The notes beneath the pieces are model-generated. The model did no database searches. It was given only the letters and a program-made list of their open reading frames with translations, and had not been told where the DNA came from. Below, one piece after another: positions 24,080 through 33,734 of a stretch of DNA of 64,000 bases; position 1 is the stretch's first letter, and each line of letters starts with the position of its first letter. Origin of the DNA: CALMBW01 sp963779645 (GTDB lineage Bacteria; Actinomycetota; CADDZG01; WHSQ01); the NCBI GenBank assembly GCA_963779645.1, contig CAVZYX010000015.1:620001-684000 (forward strand), in the 5' to 3' direction. The translations under genes were made by a program, and so were the position numbers.

Positions 24080-25718
24080 TTGAGCCGCTTCACGACTGAC
24101 GCCGCCGTCGCCCTGGAAGGCCCCGCCTGGCTGCGGGCCCGCCGGGCGGCCGCCGCGGAACGCTTCGCCGCCACCAACCTGCCTACCGAGGCCGAGGAGA
24201 TCTGGCGCTACAGCCGGGTGTCGAGGATCGACCTCGACGCCTACTCGCCCGTGAACGGCCCCGCCACGAAGGGATCCGCCACGAACGGCTCTGGGAACGG
24301 CGTCGGCCCGTCGAGCCTTCCGGGCGCCCTCCGGCAGGTGCTCGACGTGGCCGGGCCGCGGGCCGCCCTGCTCGTCGTCCACAACGGCAAGATCGTGCAC
24401 CGCGAGCTCGACCCCGCCCTCGCCGCCCGCGGCGTCGTCGTCGGCGACGCCCTCGAGCTGCCCGACGCCGAGGGCATCCTCGACGCCACCGACACCGGCG
24501 TCGACGCCTTCACCGAGCTGAACACCGCCTTCCTCCGGGGCACCGCCGTCGTGTCGGTGCCCCCGGGCGTGACCGTGGAGCACCCCGTCCTGGTCCTGCA
24601 CTGGTTCGACGGCGAGGGCACCGCCGCCTTCCCCCGCACGGTGCTGCGCGCCGGCGCCGACAGCCAGGTGACGATCGTCGAGCACCAGGCGTCGGCCGAC
24701 GTGACCGCCCTCGTCGACCCGATCGTCCAGATCGTCGTGGCCGACGCCGCCCGGCTGCGCTACGTCAACGTGCAGAACCTCGGTCCACCGCGTGTCCCAG
24801 GTCGGCTACCAGAACAGCCGGGTCGGCCGCGACGCCAGCCTCGCCTCGTCGGTCGTCGCCCTGGGCGGCGACTACGCCAGGGTCCGCACCGACTCGCTCA
24901 TCGACGGCAAGGGCGGGTCGGCCCAGCTCAACGCCGTCTACTTCGCCGACGGCGACCGCATGCACGACTTCCGCACCCTCCAGGACCACGCCGCGCCGTC
25001 CTCCACCAGCGACCTTCTCTTCAAGGGAGCGGTGCAGGACCACGGCCGGTCGGTGTACTCGGGCATGATCCGGGTGCGCAAGGAGGCGCGGGGCACGAAC
25101 GCCTTCCAGACCAACCGCAACCTGGTGCTGTCCGAGGGGGCGTCGGCGGAGTCGGTGCCGAACCTGGAGATCCTCACCGAGGACGTCAAGTGCAGCCACG
25201 CCTCGGCCGTCGGACCGGTCAACGAGGAGCAGCGCTACTACCTGGAGAGCCGGGGCATCCCGCCCGAGGCGGCCGAGCGACTCATCGTCGTCGGGTTCCT
25301 GGGCGAGGTGCTCGACCGGCTGCCCACGCCGACGCTCGTCGCCGGACTGCGGGACACGATCGCCAAGCGCCTGCTGGCCCGGAGCGATGCGATGATGCCC
25401 GCGACGATCGAACGCCTCTGCGCGGTGACCGACATGGCGCCCGGCACCGCCCGGCGCTTCGACGTCGGCCGCCACCGCATCGCCCTGGTGCGCATCGGCG
25501 ACGACTTCTACGCAGTCGGCGACACGTGCAGCCACGCCGACTTCTCCCTGTCCGAAGGCGAGGTCTGGCCGGAGGAGCGGGAGATCGAGTGCTGGAAGCA
25601 CGGCAGCACGTTCTCGCTGATCGACGGCTGCCCGCAGTCGCTGCCGGCCACCACGGCCATCCCCGTCTACAAGGTGCACGTCGAGGGCGACCACGTCGTC
25701 GTGGAGGTCCCGAAATGA
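24080..25718 (+). CDS. sufD: SufD joined to a Rieske-type ferredoxin (one frameshift)
   Basis: Residues 1 to about 435 are SufD, the scaffold partner of SufB and SufC: PTEAEEIWRYSRVSRIDLDAY, the beta-helix core, VKCSHASAVGPVNEEQRYYL and ERLIVVGFLGEVLDRL. The last ~110 residues are a Rieske ferredoxin with CSHADFS and CWKHGSTFSL as the [2Fe-2S] ligands. In other actinobacteria these are usually two genes. The junction reads RLLARSDAMMPATIERLC. GGAGCG precedes the ATGATG, and the alternative frame has a TGA overlapping it, so a one-base error could have erased a normal stop/start. A separate break near 24,785 has an extra T. sufC follows with an ATGA overlap. Confidence 0.85.
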
Positions 25719-26478
25719 GCGTGCTTCAGGTGACCGGCCTTCGGGCCGGAGTCGGCGGTCAGGACATCCTGCGGGGCGTCGACCTGTCGGTGTCCAGCGG
25801 CGAGGTCCACGCCGTCATGGGGCCGAACGGGTCGGGCAAGTCGACGTTGGCCCACGTGATCATGGGCGGGCCCGGCTACCACGTCACCGGGGGTTCGGTC
25901 ACCCTCGACGGCGTCGAGCTGCTCGGGATGCCGACGTGGGAGCGGGCCCAGGCCGGCCTGTTCCTGGCCATGCAGTACCCCACCGAGGTGCCGGGCGTGT
26001 CGCTGGACGACGCCCTGGCCGCCGCCCTGGAGGCCCAGCGGCGAGGACCTGGCCGGCCTGCGGGAGCGGGTGGCCGCCGAGGCGGTCCGGATCGGCCTGC
26101 CGCCGGCCCTGCTCACCCGCGCCCTCAACGTCGACCTGTCGGGCGGCGAGAAGAAGCGCAACGAGACCCTGCAGCTGGGCGTGCTCGCCCCCAAGATCGC
26201 CGTGCTCGACGAGATCGACTCGGGCCTCGACGTCGACGCCCTACGCGACGTCAGCCGCCGGGTCGGAGGCCATCACCCACGAGATGGGGGTCGGCGTCCT
26301 CGTCATCACCCACTACAGCCGCCTGCTCCGGGAGCTGAGGTCCGACAAGGTGTCGGTGCTGCGTGGTGGGCGCATCGTCGCCACCGGCGGGCCCGAGCTG
26401 GCCGACGAGCTGGAGAAGACCGGGTACGCCGGCTACGAGCAGGACGAGCGCGAGGTCAAGGAACCGTCGTCGTCGTAG
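25715..26478 (+). CDS. sufC: SufC Fe-S assembly ATPase, copy 1 (frameshifted)
   Basis: About 250-residue ABC ATPase of the SufBCD complex. Walker A is GPNGSGKST, the Q-loop region is LAMQYPTEVPGVS, the signature is LSGGEKKRNE and Walker B is IAVLDEIDSGLD, followed by LVITHYSRLL. These are SufC-specific variants. The ATG overlaps the Rieske stop (ATGA), so the two are translationally coupled. Breaks near 26,040 and 26,265 each contain one extra base. The last 23 bases overlap the 3' end of the convergent L,D-transpeptidase gene. No sufB, sufS or sufU follows, and a second sufC lies at 35,962. Confidence 0.9.
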
Positions 26479-27443
26479 GTGTCAGCAGGTCGATCAGCGA
26501 CGGCGTGGACGGCGGCGGCACTGCGGGGTCGGCCTCACCGGTCGGCAGGGGCTCGCCGGGCGCCGGGGCCGGCGGCGGCACGTTGATCTGGTCGCCCGGC
26601 CCGAGGACGTAGACGGCGGTTCCGACGCCGACCTTCGACGGGAACCACTCGGCGGCGTTCATCGGGATGCGGACGCAGCCGTGGGAGGCCGGGTCGGCGG
26701 GCACCGACTGGGCGCCGTGGATGGCCACACCGCCGTTGAAGTACAGCGGGTTGTAGAGGCCGCCCAGCGGGCCGTACTCCCATCCCGCGGCCTGCGCGGT
26801 AGACCGAGTAGGAACCCCCGGGTGTGACCGCCTTCCGGCAATAGCCCTCCGAGCAGAACCTGGCGTTGGATCCTGTCGAGACCGGCAGGATCTTGTAGAT
26901 CTGCCCGCCCTCGTAGAGGAACAGCACCTGGCGGGCGATGTCGACCTCCACCCGGCTGGGCGGACCACCTGTCACCAGCGCCGGCGGGGGGCCTTCGGTG
27001 GCGTTCACGGCCGCGATCACGTCGTCGGTGGCCCGGCCCGACCGGTCCATGTCCTTGACCTTCTGGAACGCCATCACCCCGTAGCCGGTGATCTTGTCGA
27101 ACGTGCCGTCCACGTCGCCGACGTCGTACTTGAGGGCGTCGAGCTTCTGCTCGAGGGCCATCACCGCGTCGCCCGTGTCGCCTGGACCGAAGCCGGGCGG
27201 AGGCGGCGGCGCGGGACCGGTGGTGGTCACCTCCGCCGTCGTGGTGGTGGTCACCTCCGTCGATGTGGTGGTCTCCGGCTCGCTGGTGGTCGGGTCGTGG
27301 CGAGCGACGGCCGCCGCCGGCTGGGCCTCGGTGCCGCCGACCGACGACCAACCCGCCACCGCGGCAAGGACGAGTGCGGCGAGGGCGACGACAGCAGCGG
27401 CAGCCATCCCGAACCAGCGCTTGGTGCTTCTCTTCGTGGTCAA
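26456..27443 (-). CDS. L,D-transpeptidase, second copy (one frameshift)
   Basis: About 329 residues. A basic start and one hydrophobic segment (MAAAAVVALAALVLAAVAG) form a signal anchor, followed by a Thr/Pro-rich linker, a PG_binding_1 domain (GDAVMALEQKLDALKYDVG) and the YkuD domain with VAIHGAQSVPADPASHGCVR, where Cys is the nucleophile. A Pro-rich tail ends it. One break near 26,805 lies between GGSYSVYRA and GWEYGPLGGLYNP. Unlike the paralogue at 19,732 it has no lipobox. It begins about 3 bases from the DUF3105 stop upstream (overlap at 27,440-27,443), so the two are probably cotranscribed. Confidence 0.87.
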
Positions 27444-28345
27444 TGCGGGACCTTCTCGGGGCCCTTGTTGGCGTACTGGTCGACGAACCGCTCGAGGCTG
27501 GCCACGTCGGGGCCGCCGCAGAGAAGCCGGGCGTGCCAGGCCGTGGCCGCGATCGGCTGGCCGAGGGAGGCCCGGGGCACGAGCAGGACGTCTCGGGCGT
27601 GGCGCTGGACCAGGTCCTGTATCGCGGTCAGGTCAGCCGCAGGCAGGTCGGGGCGGTACCAGAGGATGATGTAGCCGTGCTCGAGGCTGTGCACGAGCTC
27701 GCCGTCGGGAGGCGTGGTCTCGGCGGTGTAGACGCCGGCGGCCGCCGGGGTGCTCAGGTGGTCGCCACCCGCCGGAGGGTCGACGTTGTAGGTGGGGTTG
27801 GCGACGTGGTTCTGGCCGAGCCCGGCGTCGCCGTCGCTCTTCCTGTCGAACTGGCACGAGCCCGACTCGAAGCCGGCCGCCTCCTTGGCCCGGTCGCGGT
27901 TGTTCGAGACGACGAGGAAGCCGACGACGAAAAGGACCACGGCCACGCCCCCCGCAACCGCCGCCCGCGTCTGCAGTGCCCGGCGGTGACGCTCCTTCTC
28001 GGCCGCGGCCAGCCGTTCGGCCCGGGTGGGGCCGCCCCGGGGTCGAGGCGGCGTCGCCGCCGGCTTCGGGGCGGTGGGGGACGCCGGCTTCGACGTCGCG
28101 GTCGTCGTGGTCTTGGGGCCGGCCGTCGTCGTGGTCTTGGGGCCGGCCGTCGACACGGTCTTGGGCCCGGCCGTCGACACGGTCTTGGGGCCGGCCGTCG
28201 ACGCGGTCTTCGGCCCGGCCTTGGATCCCGCGCCGGTTGCCGGCCCGGTCGTCCTACCGGACGTGGCCGGTCGGGCCGCGGCGGGGCGGTTGGTGGGGCG
28301 GTTGGTGGGGCGGTGCGAACCCCCGGTGGTCTTCTTCTTCGCCAT
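27440..28345 (-). CDS. DUF3105 membrane protein with repetitive N-terminus
   Basis: 301 residues, intact. The first ~110 are low-complexity and cytoplasmic, with several copies of an AGPKTVST-like octapeptide, then a basic RTRAERLAAAEKERHRR-type helix, one transmembrane segment (VAVVLFVVGFLVV) and an extracytoplasmic DUF3105 domain: NPTYNVDPPAGGDHL, VHSLEHGYIILWYRPD and LVPRASLGQPIAATAWH. The domain has conserved His and Cys (CQFDRK, LLCGG) but no known activity. The next gene upstream on the same strand is a paralogue with nearly the same domain. The stop overlaps the L,D-transpeptidase start by 4 bases, hinting at a wall-related unit. Confidence 0.8.
   Translation of the reverse strand: MAKKKTTGGSHRPTNRPTNRPAAARPATSGRTTGPATGAGSKAGPKTASTAGPKTVSTAGPKTVSTAGPKTTTTAGPKTTTTATSKPASPTAPKPAATPPRPRGGPTRAERLAAAEKERHRRALQTRAAVAGGVAVVLFVVGFLVVSNNRDRAKEAAGFESGSCQFDRKSDGDAGLGQNHVANPTYNVDPPAGGDHLSTPAAAGVYTAETTPPDGELVHSLEHGYIILWYRPDLPAADLTAIQDLVQRHARDVLLVPRASLGQPIAATAWHARLLCGGPDVASLERFVDQYANKGPEKVPH
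28095..28225. repeat. 24-base coding tandem repeat (AGPKT-V/T-S/T-T)
   Basis: Five to six copies of a 24-base unit containing GTCTTGGGGCCGGCCGTCG. They encode octapeptide repeats in the N-terminal region of the DUF3105 protein. The copies differ by a few bases. Confidence 0.8.
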
Positions 28346-28400
28346 CAGCAGGCCGAACAGTAGCGTCCTGAGCTGCGCGTACGTCGCTCAGGGAGTCGCG

Positions 28401-29816
28401 TCAGTGAGCGACCTTCTCCGGGCCCTTGTTCACGTGGGTAGTGACGAAGCGCTCCAGCTTGGGCAGGTCGACCGAACCGCACAGGAGCCGGGCGTGCCAG
28501 GCGGTGGCGGCCACCGGCCGGTCCAGCGACGCCCGGGGCACGGTGAGGACGTCCTGGCTGTGGCGGAAGGCGAGATCCTGGAGGGCGGCCAGGCCCTCCA
28601 GATCGAGGTCCGGCTTGTACCAGAGCACGACGTATCCCTGCTCCAGCGCCTGGACGATCTCGCCGTCGGCGGGGAGGTAGTCCACGCTGTAGGCCCCCGG
28701 TCTGGCGGACTGGGCGAGGTGGTTGCCGCCGGCGGGGGGGTCGACCTTGTAGGTGGGGTTGGCCACGTGGTTCTGGCCCGGGCCGTCGTCCTTGTCGCTC
28801 TTGGCGTCGGCGCTGCACCCGCTGGCGCCACCACCACCGAGCCCGAAGCCGTTGCCGCGGAGGACCCCGAGGCCGGCGACGACGAGGACCAGCCCGACCA
28901 CCGCGGCGACCATCCGCCGGCGCGAGATCTGGGTGCTGGTGGGACGCCGCGTCCGGGAGGACCGGCGCTCCGGCGCCTCCGAAGGCGCGGGGGGCGGCCC
29001 CAGGGCGACCGCGACAGCGGTCCTCCCGGAGTCCTCCGCCGACTCCTCCAAGGCGGCAGCCGGCGCGGGGACCCTGGCCGGGCGCCGGCCCCGCCTCGAC
29101 GGCGCACGATGTTGGGTAGTGGGGCCGCCGTCGCCGCCGCCGCCCGGGGGTGAGTCGACGAACGGCGCTGGCGCTGCAGGTGGCGCTGGCGCTGCAGGTG
29201 GCGGAGGGGGAGGTGGTGGCGGAGGAGGCGGTGGCGGAGGAGGTGGAGGTGGAGGTGGAGGTGGAGGTGGAGGGGGCGGTGGTGGGGGTGGAGGTGGCGG
29301 AGGCGGGGGGGGCGGAGGCGGCGGGGGGGGCGGGGCGGCCTGAGAAACCGGAGGGGCCTGGGACCCCGGAGCGGCCTGGGGCCCCGGAGGAGCCTGGGCC
29401 GGTGCCGGCGTGGACGTCGGTGAAGGACGGCTCGGGGTCGCCTCGGGCGGACGCCGCCAGGCGCGGTCGGAGCCCGCGACGTCTACGGCCGGGTTCTCGG
29501 GAGATGGATTCTCGGCAGGCGTGCGGTCGGCAGGCGTGCGGTCGGCAGGCGTGCGGTCGGCAGGCGTGCGGTCGGCAGGCGTGCGGTCGGCAGACGTGCG
29601 GTCGGATGCTGTGCGGTCGGATGCTGTGCGGGCGGATGCTGTGCGGGCGGATGCTGTGCGGTCGGATCGTGATCGATTGGACGGCGATCGGTCCGATGGT
29701 GATCGGTCGGCGGTTGGCCGATCGGCGAGCAGGGCGTTCGGGTCGGCGAGCTCGGGAAACGCGTCCGCCACCTCGGCCGACTCAGCGCCGGCGGTGGCCT
29801 GCCGCGTGGTCGGCAA
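28401..29816 (-). CDS. DUF3105 membrane protein with DRTPA repeats and a poly-proline tract
   Basis: 471 residues in one frame. From the N-terminus: an acidic stretch (EVADAFPELADPNALL), about a dozen DRT-type pentapeptides, a Pro/Ala/Gln linker, an unbroken run of roughly 50 prolines, an Arg-rich segment, one transmembrane helix (MVAAVVGLVLVVAGLGVL) and a C-terminal DUF3105 domain with NPTYKVDPPAGGNHLAQSA, QALEQGYVVLWYKPD and LTVPRASLDRPVAATAWH. The last domain is about two-thirds identical by eye to that of the preceding DUF3105 protein, so these are tandem paralogues. Translation of the Pro tract would need EF-P. The start at 29,816 is a TTG in repeat-like sequence, and the real protein may extend to 30,881. 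Confidence 0.7.
   Translation of the reverse strand: MPTTRQATAGAESAEVADAFPELADPNALLADRPTADRSPSDRSPSNRSRSDRTASARTASARTASDRTASDRTSADRTPADRTPADRTPADRTPADRTPAENPSPENPAVDVAGSDRAWRRPPEATPSRPSPTSTPAPAQAPPGPQAAPGSQAPPVSQAAPPPPPPPPPPPPPPPPPPPPPPPPPPPPPPPPPPPPPPPPPPPPPPAAPAPPAAPAPFVDSPPGGGGDGGPTTQHRAPSRRGRRPARVPAPAAALEESAEDSGRTAVAVALGPPPAPSEAPERRSSRTRRPTSTQISRRRMVAAVVGLVLVVAGLGVLRGNGFGLGGGGASGCSADAKSDKDDGPGQNHVANPTYKVDPPAGGNHLAQSARPGAYSVDYLPADGEIVQALEQGYVVLWYKPDLDLEGLAALQDLAFRHSQDVLTVPRASLDRPVAATAWHARLLCGSVDLPKLERFVTTHVNKGPEKVAH
29196..29337. repeat. Poly-proline-coding GC tract
   Basis: About 140 bases made almost only of GGN/CCN triplets encode roughly 50 consecutive prolines on the minus strand and poly-glycine on the plus strand. 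Codons vary between CCC, CCG, CCT and CCA, so it is not a simple mononucleotide or trinucleotide slip. Confidence 0.85.
29515..29720. repeat. 15-base coding tandem repeat (DRTPA family)
   Basis: About a dozen copies of a 15-base unit, GTGCGGTCGGCAGGC, nearly perfect at 29,518-29,595 and decaying toward 29,720 (GTGCGGTCGGATGCT and similar). The unit encodes a pentapeptide repeat (DRTPA, then DRTAS and DRSPS). Confidence 0.85.
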
Positions 29817-30881
29817 CCGCCACCAGCGGATCGACGAGCTCGCCGCTGGAGCCAGCAGCCGGCACGGCGGGGGAAGACGGCGCCGACGGTCGACGGGTCA
29901 GCCACCGCGGCGGAGCGGGGGGGGAGGCCTGGCCTCCGGACGGGCTCGGTGGAGGCGGTGAGGGTGTGCCCGGACTGGATGGCGCCGAGCCAGGCGTGAC
30001 CGTTGGACGGGGCACCACGGGGGATACCGAGGCGGAGCCCGACACGACGTCCGCAGGCCCGAGCGGCACCGCCGGCCCGAGCGGCACCGTCGGACCGAGG
30101 GTCGCGGGCGCTGACCGGGACTGCCGGGTGGATGGCGGAGGAGGAGGAGGAGGAGGAGGCGGCGGCGATGCCACCTGCGGCGGCGGTACCACCTGCGGCG
30201 GCGCATCGTCAGCGGGTGGCTGCATCTCCACCTTCGCTGCCCTCTGCCCGACCGGCGGCTTCGGCGCGGCGGCCGTCGGCGGCCTCGGCGACCGGCGGCT
30301 GGGCGGCCGGCGGCGGCTCCAGGGCGGCCGGTGGCCGGGGAGGTGGCGGCCGGAGGGTCGGCAGGAGCCGGCTCCGCGGCGGCGGCGGCGTCGTCGAGTC
30401 CGAGGGAGAGGCGGAGGGCGGCGCCACCATCGTCACCGCTGGAGATCGGGGGGCGGGACGGGCCGGTCGGGAGACGGGCAGGCGGCCGGAGAGGTGGCGG
30501 TGGGGGCGAGGGCGGCGCCTTGGAATCGGCGGCCAAGAGGGCGGCGCGCTCGGCCAGGCTGGCCCGGGCGGGTGCCGGTCGGGGTCGGCCGGCAGGTAGC
30601 GCCCCGCCGGCCGCCAGCTCGGCGGCGCGCTCCGTCAGCGAGACCCGTCCCGCACGTCGCGTACCCGTGTCGCCCGCTTCGCCGCTCGCCTCGGCGTCGC
30701 CCTCTTTGCCCTCCGGCTCGGTGTGGCCCGGTTCGCCGTTCGCCTCGGCCCGGCCGGCCCCCTCGGCCCGGCCGGCACGCTCGAGTTCGGCGGCGCGCTG
30801 CGACCACGACGCCCGACCGACCCGGGTCGGGGCCGCGCCCTCCACGTCGGCCGACGTGTCGTCTTCGGGGGGACCGCTCAC
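29817..30881 (-). CDS. Low-complexity Pro/Ala-rich protein, probable N-terminal part of the DUF3105 gene
   Basis: An open frame starts at 30,881 (MSGPPEDDTSADVEGAAPTR) and shows three copies of a xxRAAEL motif (SWSQRAAELERAG, SLTERAAELAAG, SLAERAALLAAD). It then becomes Pro/Ala/Arg-rich and must change frame near 30,350 and 30,230 to stay biased. It runs toward the start of the DUF3105 frame with no convincing stop or start between. I think this is one long cytoplasmic N-terminus of the 28,401 gene, but biased composition makes the reading frame hard to judge. Nothing here is enzymatic. Confidence 0.4.
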
Positions 30882-30965
30882 GGGTGAACGGTCCCCACCG
30901 CCACGGGTGCTGATGCCGGCATGTCCGGGCGAGGCTACCGCCGGGCTTGCCTAGCATGCGGACTC

Positions 30966-31426
30966 ATGCTGGCTCCCGAGGCTCACGCTCCGACGTTCCT
31001 CCTCGCCGACATCGACTCCGGCGAGACGCGTCTCCAACCCCTGGGAGGGCGAGGGGCCGACCGTGCTGGCCTTTTTCAAGTCCACCTGTCCCGTGTGCCA
31101 GATGGTTGCCCCCAAGGTCGACGCCCTTGCTCGCTCGGGCGCGCGGGTCGTGGCCATCGGCGAGGACCCGGCGCCGACGCTGGCCACCTACCGGCACGCG
31201 CCATGGCCAGGACGTCCCCACCCTCACCGAGCCGGCGCCCTACCGGGTCTCGGACGCCTACGGATTGGTGTCCGTGCCGACGATCTTCCTCGTCGACGGC
31301 GACGGCGTCGTGCGGGACGCGGTGGTCGGCTGGGACCGCGACGGCTGGAACCGCCTGGCCGTGGCTGCCGGTGGGGCGCCGGTGTCGGCTCCCGGCGACG
31401 GGCTTCCGCCGGCTCGCCCCGGCTGA
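30966..31426 (+). CDS. Thioredoxin-like redoxin (frameshifted)
   Basis: About 153 residues beginning MLAPEAHAPTFLLADIDSG at the ATG at 30,966. The thioredoxin fold is shown by VLAFFKSTCPVCQMVAPKV, with the CPVC redox motif, and the cis-Pro loop YGLVSVPTIFLVDGDGVV. No signal peptide is visible, so it is probably cytoplasmic. Breaks near 31,050 and 31,200 are both single-base. The closest groups are AhpC/TSA-TlpA-like redoxins. It converges with the MFS gene and is divergent from the long DUF3105 gene. Confidence 0.8.
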
Positions 31427-31511
31427 GGCAGTCGCAACCGCCACTGACCCGGTCGGGCCAGACAGGACAGGCTCCCAGGACAGCTCAGGCCGGGCACGCC
31501 AGCCTCAGGCC

Positions 31512-32828
31512 TCAGGCCGCCGCCGCTTCGCCGCCCTTCGGGTCGTCGAGCGCAGCCACCAGGTCGGGCCGGGCGAGGCGCGCGGCGACCACGACGACGA
31601 CGAACGCCACCGCGCAACGGCGGTCACCGTCCGCAGGCCCGAAGGCGGTCGCCCAGCGCCCCCTGGAGCACCGCGCCCGAGCGGGTAGACCATGCCCAGG
31701 GCGACCATGTACAGGCTCAGGATGCGGCCCGCAGGACGCTCCGGCGCCCGGAGCTGCACCACGGTGCCCAGGCCCGAGAGCACCCCGACGTAGTCGGCGC
31801 CGACTGCGACCAGCGCGACGGCGGCCACGGCAGGGACGGGGCGCCGGCGTACAGCAGGAGCAGGAACGGGAGCACGAGCAGGTCGACCATCAGCACCCGC
31901 CGGCGCCCGAACGCCGGGCCAGGCCAGTGACGCCAGGCTCAGGGCGCCGGCCACCGCGCCCACGCCCTGGGCCCCGATGAGCAGCGACGTCGCCCCCTCG
32001 CCGCCGGCGAACAGCTTGACGGCCACGGCGGGGATGAGGGCGATGAACGGTGACAGCAGCAACGCGGTGACGGCGATGGTGACGATGGCCGTCCGGCAGC
32101 CCGGCTCGGCCTTGGCGCCCCGGGCGCCAGCCACGATCCGGGCCCAGAGCCCGCCGGCTCCGTCCCGGTCGGCGGACCGACCGGCAGGCGCACGAGTAGC
32201 AGGGCCACCATCACTGCCCCGTAGGAGACGGCGTTGAGGGCGAAGGCCCAGGTGTACGAGCCGAGCACGAGCACCGCGCCGGCCAGCGCCGGGCCCACGA
32301 TCCGGCCCAGGTTGTACTGGGCCATGGACAGCGAGCTGGCCCCAGCAGGTCCTCCCGGTCGACGAGGTCGGGCAGGATGGCCTGGTAGGCAGGGAAGCCG
32401 AGGGCGGTCATGCAGCCGCCGGCGAAGACCAGAGCGGTCACGCCGAGCGGCGTGGCGTGGCCGGTGCCGACCAGGACGGCGAGCAGGGCGGCGAACACCG
32501 TCTCTCCGACCGTCGTCCACAGCAGCAGGCGCCGCCGGTCGACCCGGTCGGCGATGGCTCCGCCAACCGGCGACAGCACGCCGATGGGCACGAAGGCGGC
32601 CGCCGCCACCAGGCCCGTCCACCGGGCCTGGCCGGTCAGCTCGGTGACGAGCACGCCGACGGCGATGGTCTGCACCCACGAGCCGATGTTGGAGACGAGG
32701 GCCGCGCTCCAGACCAGGGCGAAGTCCCGCCGGCGCAGCGGGCGCAGCGAACCGAACTGGTGACGCCAGCCCCCGCCGCGGCGAGCAACGGACCGTCGGG
32801 GACCAGTTGTTCCTCCGGGATCACTCAC
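31512..32828 (-). CDS. MFS transporter, DHA3/EntS-like (frameshifted)
   Basis: About 430 residues, 12 hydrophobic segments. The N-terminus has a cytoplasmic GWRHQFGSLRPLRRRDFALV and the first helices (LVWSAALVSNIGSWVQTIAV). The loop 2-3 motif is GGAIADRVDRRRLLLW, followed by LGFPAYQAILPDLVDREDLL, wording typical of the EntS/DHA3 group of exporters. The GTG start at 32,828 overlaps the upstream gene's stop (GTGA), so it is translationally coupled to the PEP-mutase-like gene. Breaks fall near 32,345, 32,130, 31,930, 31,840 and 31,680. The transported compound is unknown. Confidence 0.8.
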
Positions 32829-33695
32829 TCGTCCGGCGCCTGGTACCGGGCCTCCAGCCGGTAGTGGCCGTCGAGGTCGACGACGCGGTTGAAGTCGTCG
32901 AAGGTGGTGAGCAGGTCGAGGTGGTTGCGCAGCGTGCCCTGGTCGGCCAGCACCGGTAGGCGGTCGGCCACGGACCGGGCCATGGCGTACAGGCCGGTCA
33001 GCGGCGACACGATCAGGTCGAAGCCCAGGTCGTGCAACTCGGCCGGCGTCAGCAGCGGCGTCTTGCCCGGCCTCGATCATGTTGGCCACGAGCACACGCC
33101 GGGCAGGGCCGCGGCGATGGCCTCCATCTCCTCGATCGACTCGGGCGCCTCGACGAAGACGGCGTCGACGCCCAGCTCGGCGGCCATGCGGGCCCGCCGG
33201 ATGGCCTCGTCGAGGCCGACGGCCGAGCGGGCGTCGGTGCGGGCCACGACGAACAGCTTCCCGCGGTGGTCGAGGGCGGCCTGCAGCTTGCCCAGCCAGT
33301 CCTGGCGGGGCACGACCCGCTTGCCGGCCATGTGGCCGCACTTCTTGGGCCACACCTGGTCCTCGAGGAAGATGCCGGCCGCGCCGGCCGCCTCGAACAG
33401 CTCGACGGTGCGGATGGTGTTGAGGGCGTTGCCGCCGCCGGTGTCGCCGTCGACGACGACCGCGCAGCCGCGCACCGTCCGGCACACCCGCCGGGCCACG
33501 TCGGCCATCTCGGCCTGGGTCAGGTAGCCGAAGTCGGGCAGGCCGAGCAGGCTGGCCGAGGTGGCGTAGCCGGAGAGGAACAGGACCTCGAAGCCGGCGT
33601 CGCTGGCCAGCCGGGCCGACAGGGCGTCCCACACGCCCGGCATGAGCACGGTCTGCCCTGACGGCGAGCAGGGAGCGGAGGTGGTCGCCGTTCAT
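32825..33695 (-). CDS. Isocitrate lyase/PEP mutase family enzyme (frameshifted)
   Basis: About 290 residues, TIM-barrel. LMPGVWDALSARLASDAGFE begins the family-typical sequence. Metal/substrate residues lie in VVVDGDTGGGN and FLEDQVWPKKCGH, where the Lys-Lys-Cys-Gly-His motif marks lyases (isocitrate, methylisocitrate, dimethylmalate type) rather than PEP mutases, which lack the Cys. The C-terminus is LEARYQAPDE. The start is probably ATG at 33,695 (MNGDHLRSLLAV). Breaks fall near 33,660, 33,090 and 33,060. It sits between a lipoprotein gene and an overlapping MFS gene downstream of suf genes. The exact substrate cannot be set from sequence. Confidence 0.82.
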
Positions 33696-33734
33696 GGCGC
33701 CCCGGCTCCGGCCGAACGCCGAGGGGCAGTGGGC

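Noticed and set aside
29515..29720. Possible CRISPR array
   Set aside because: The 15-base units are directly adjacent with no unique spacers and stay in frame, so it is a coding minisatellite. No cas genes are near.
29150..30913. Long plus-strand Gly/Arg-rich frame opposite the DUF3105 gene
   Set aside because: It is the complement of proline-coding DNA, and no domain is recognisable. The minus strand gives a coherent protein with a transmembrane helix and DUF3105.
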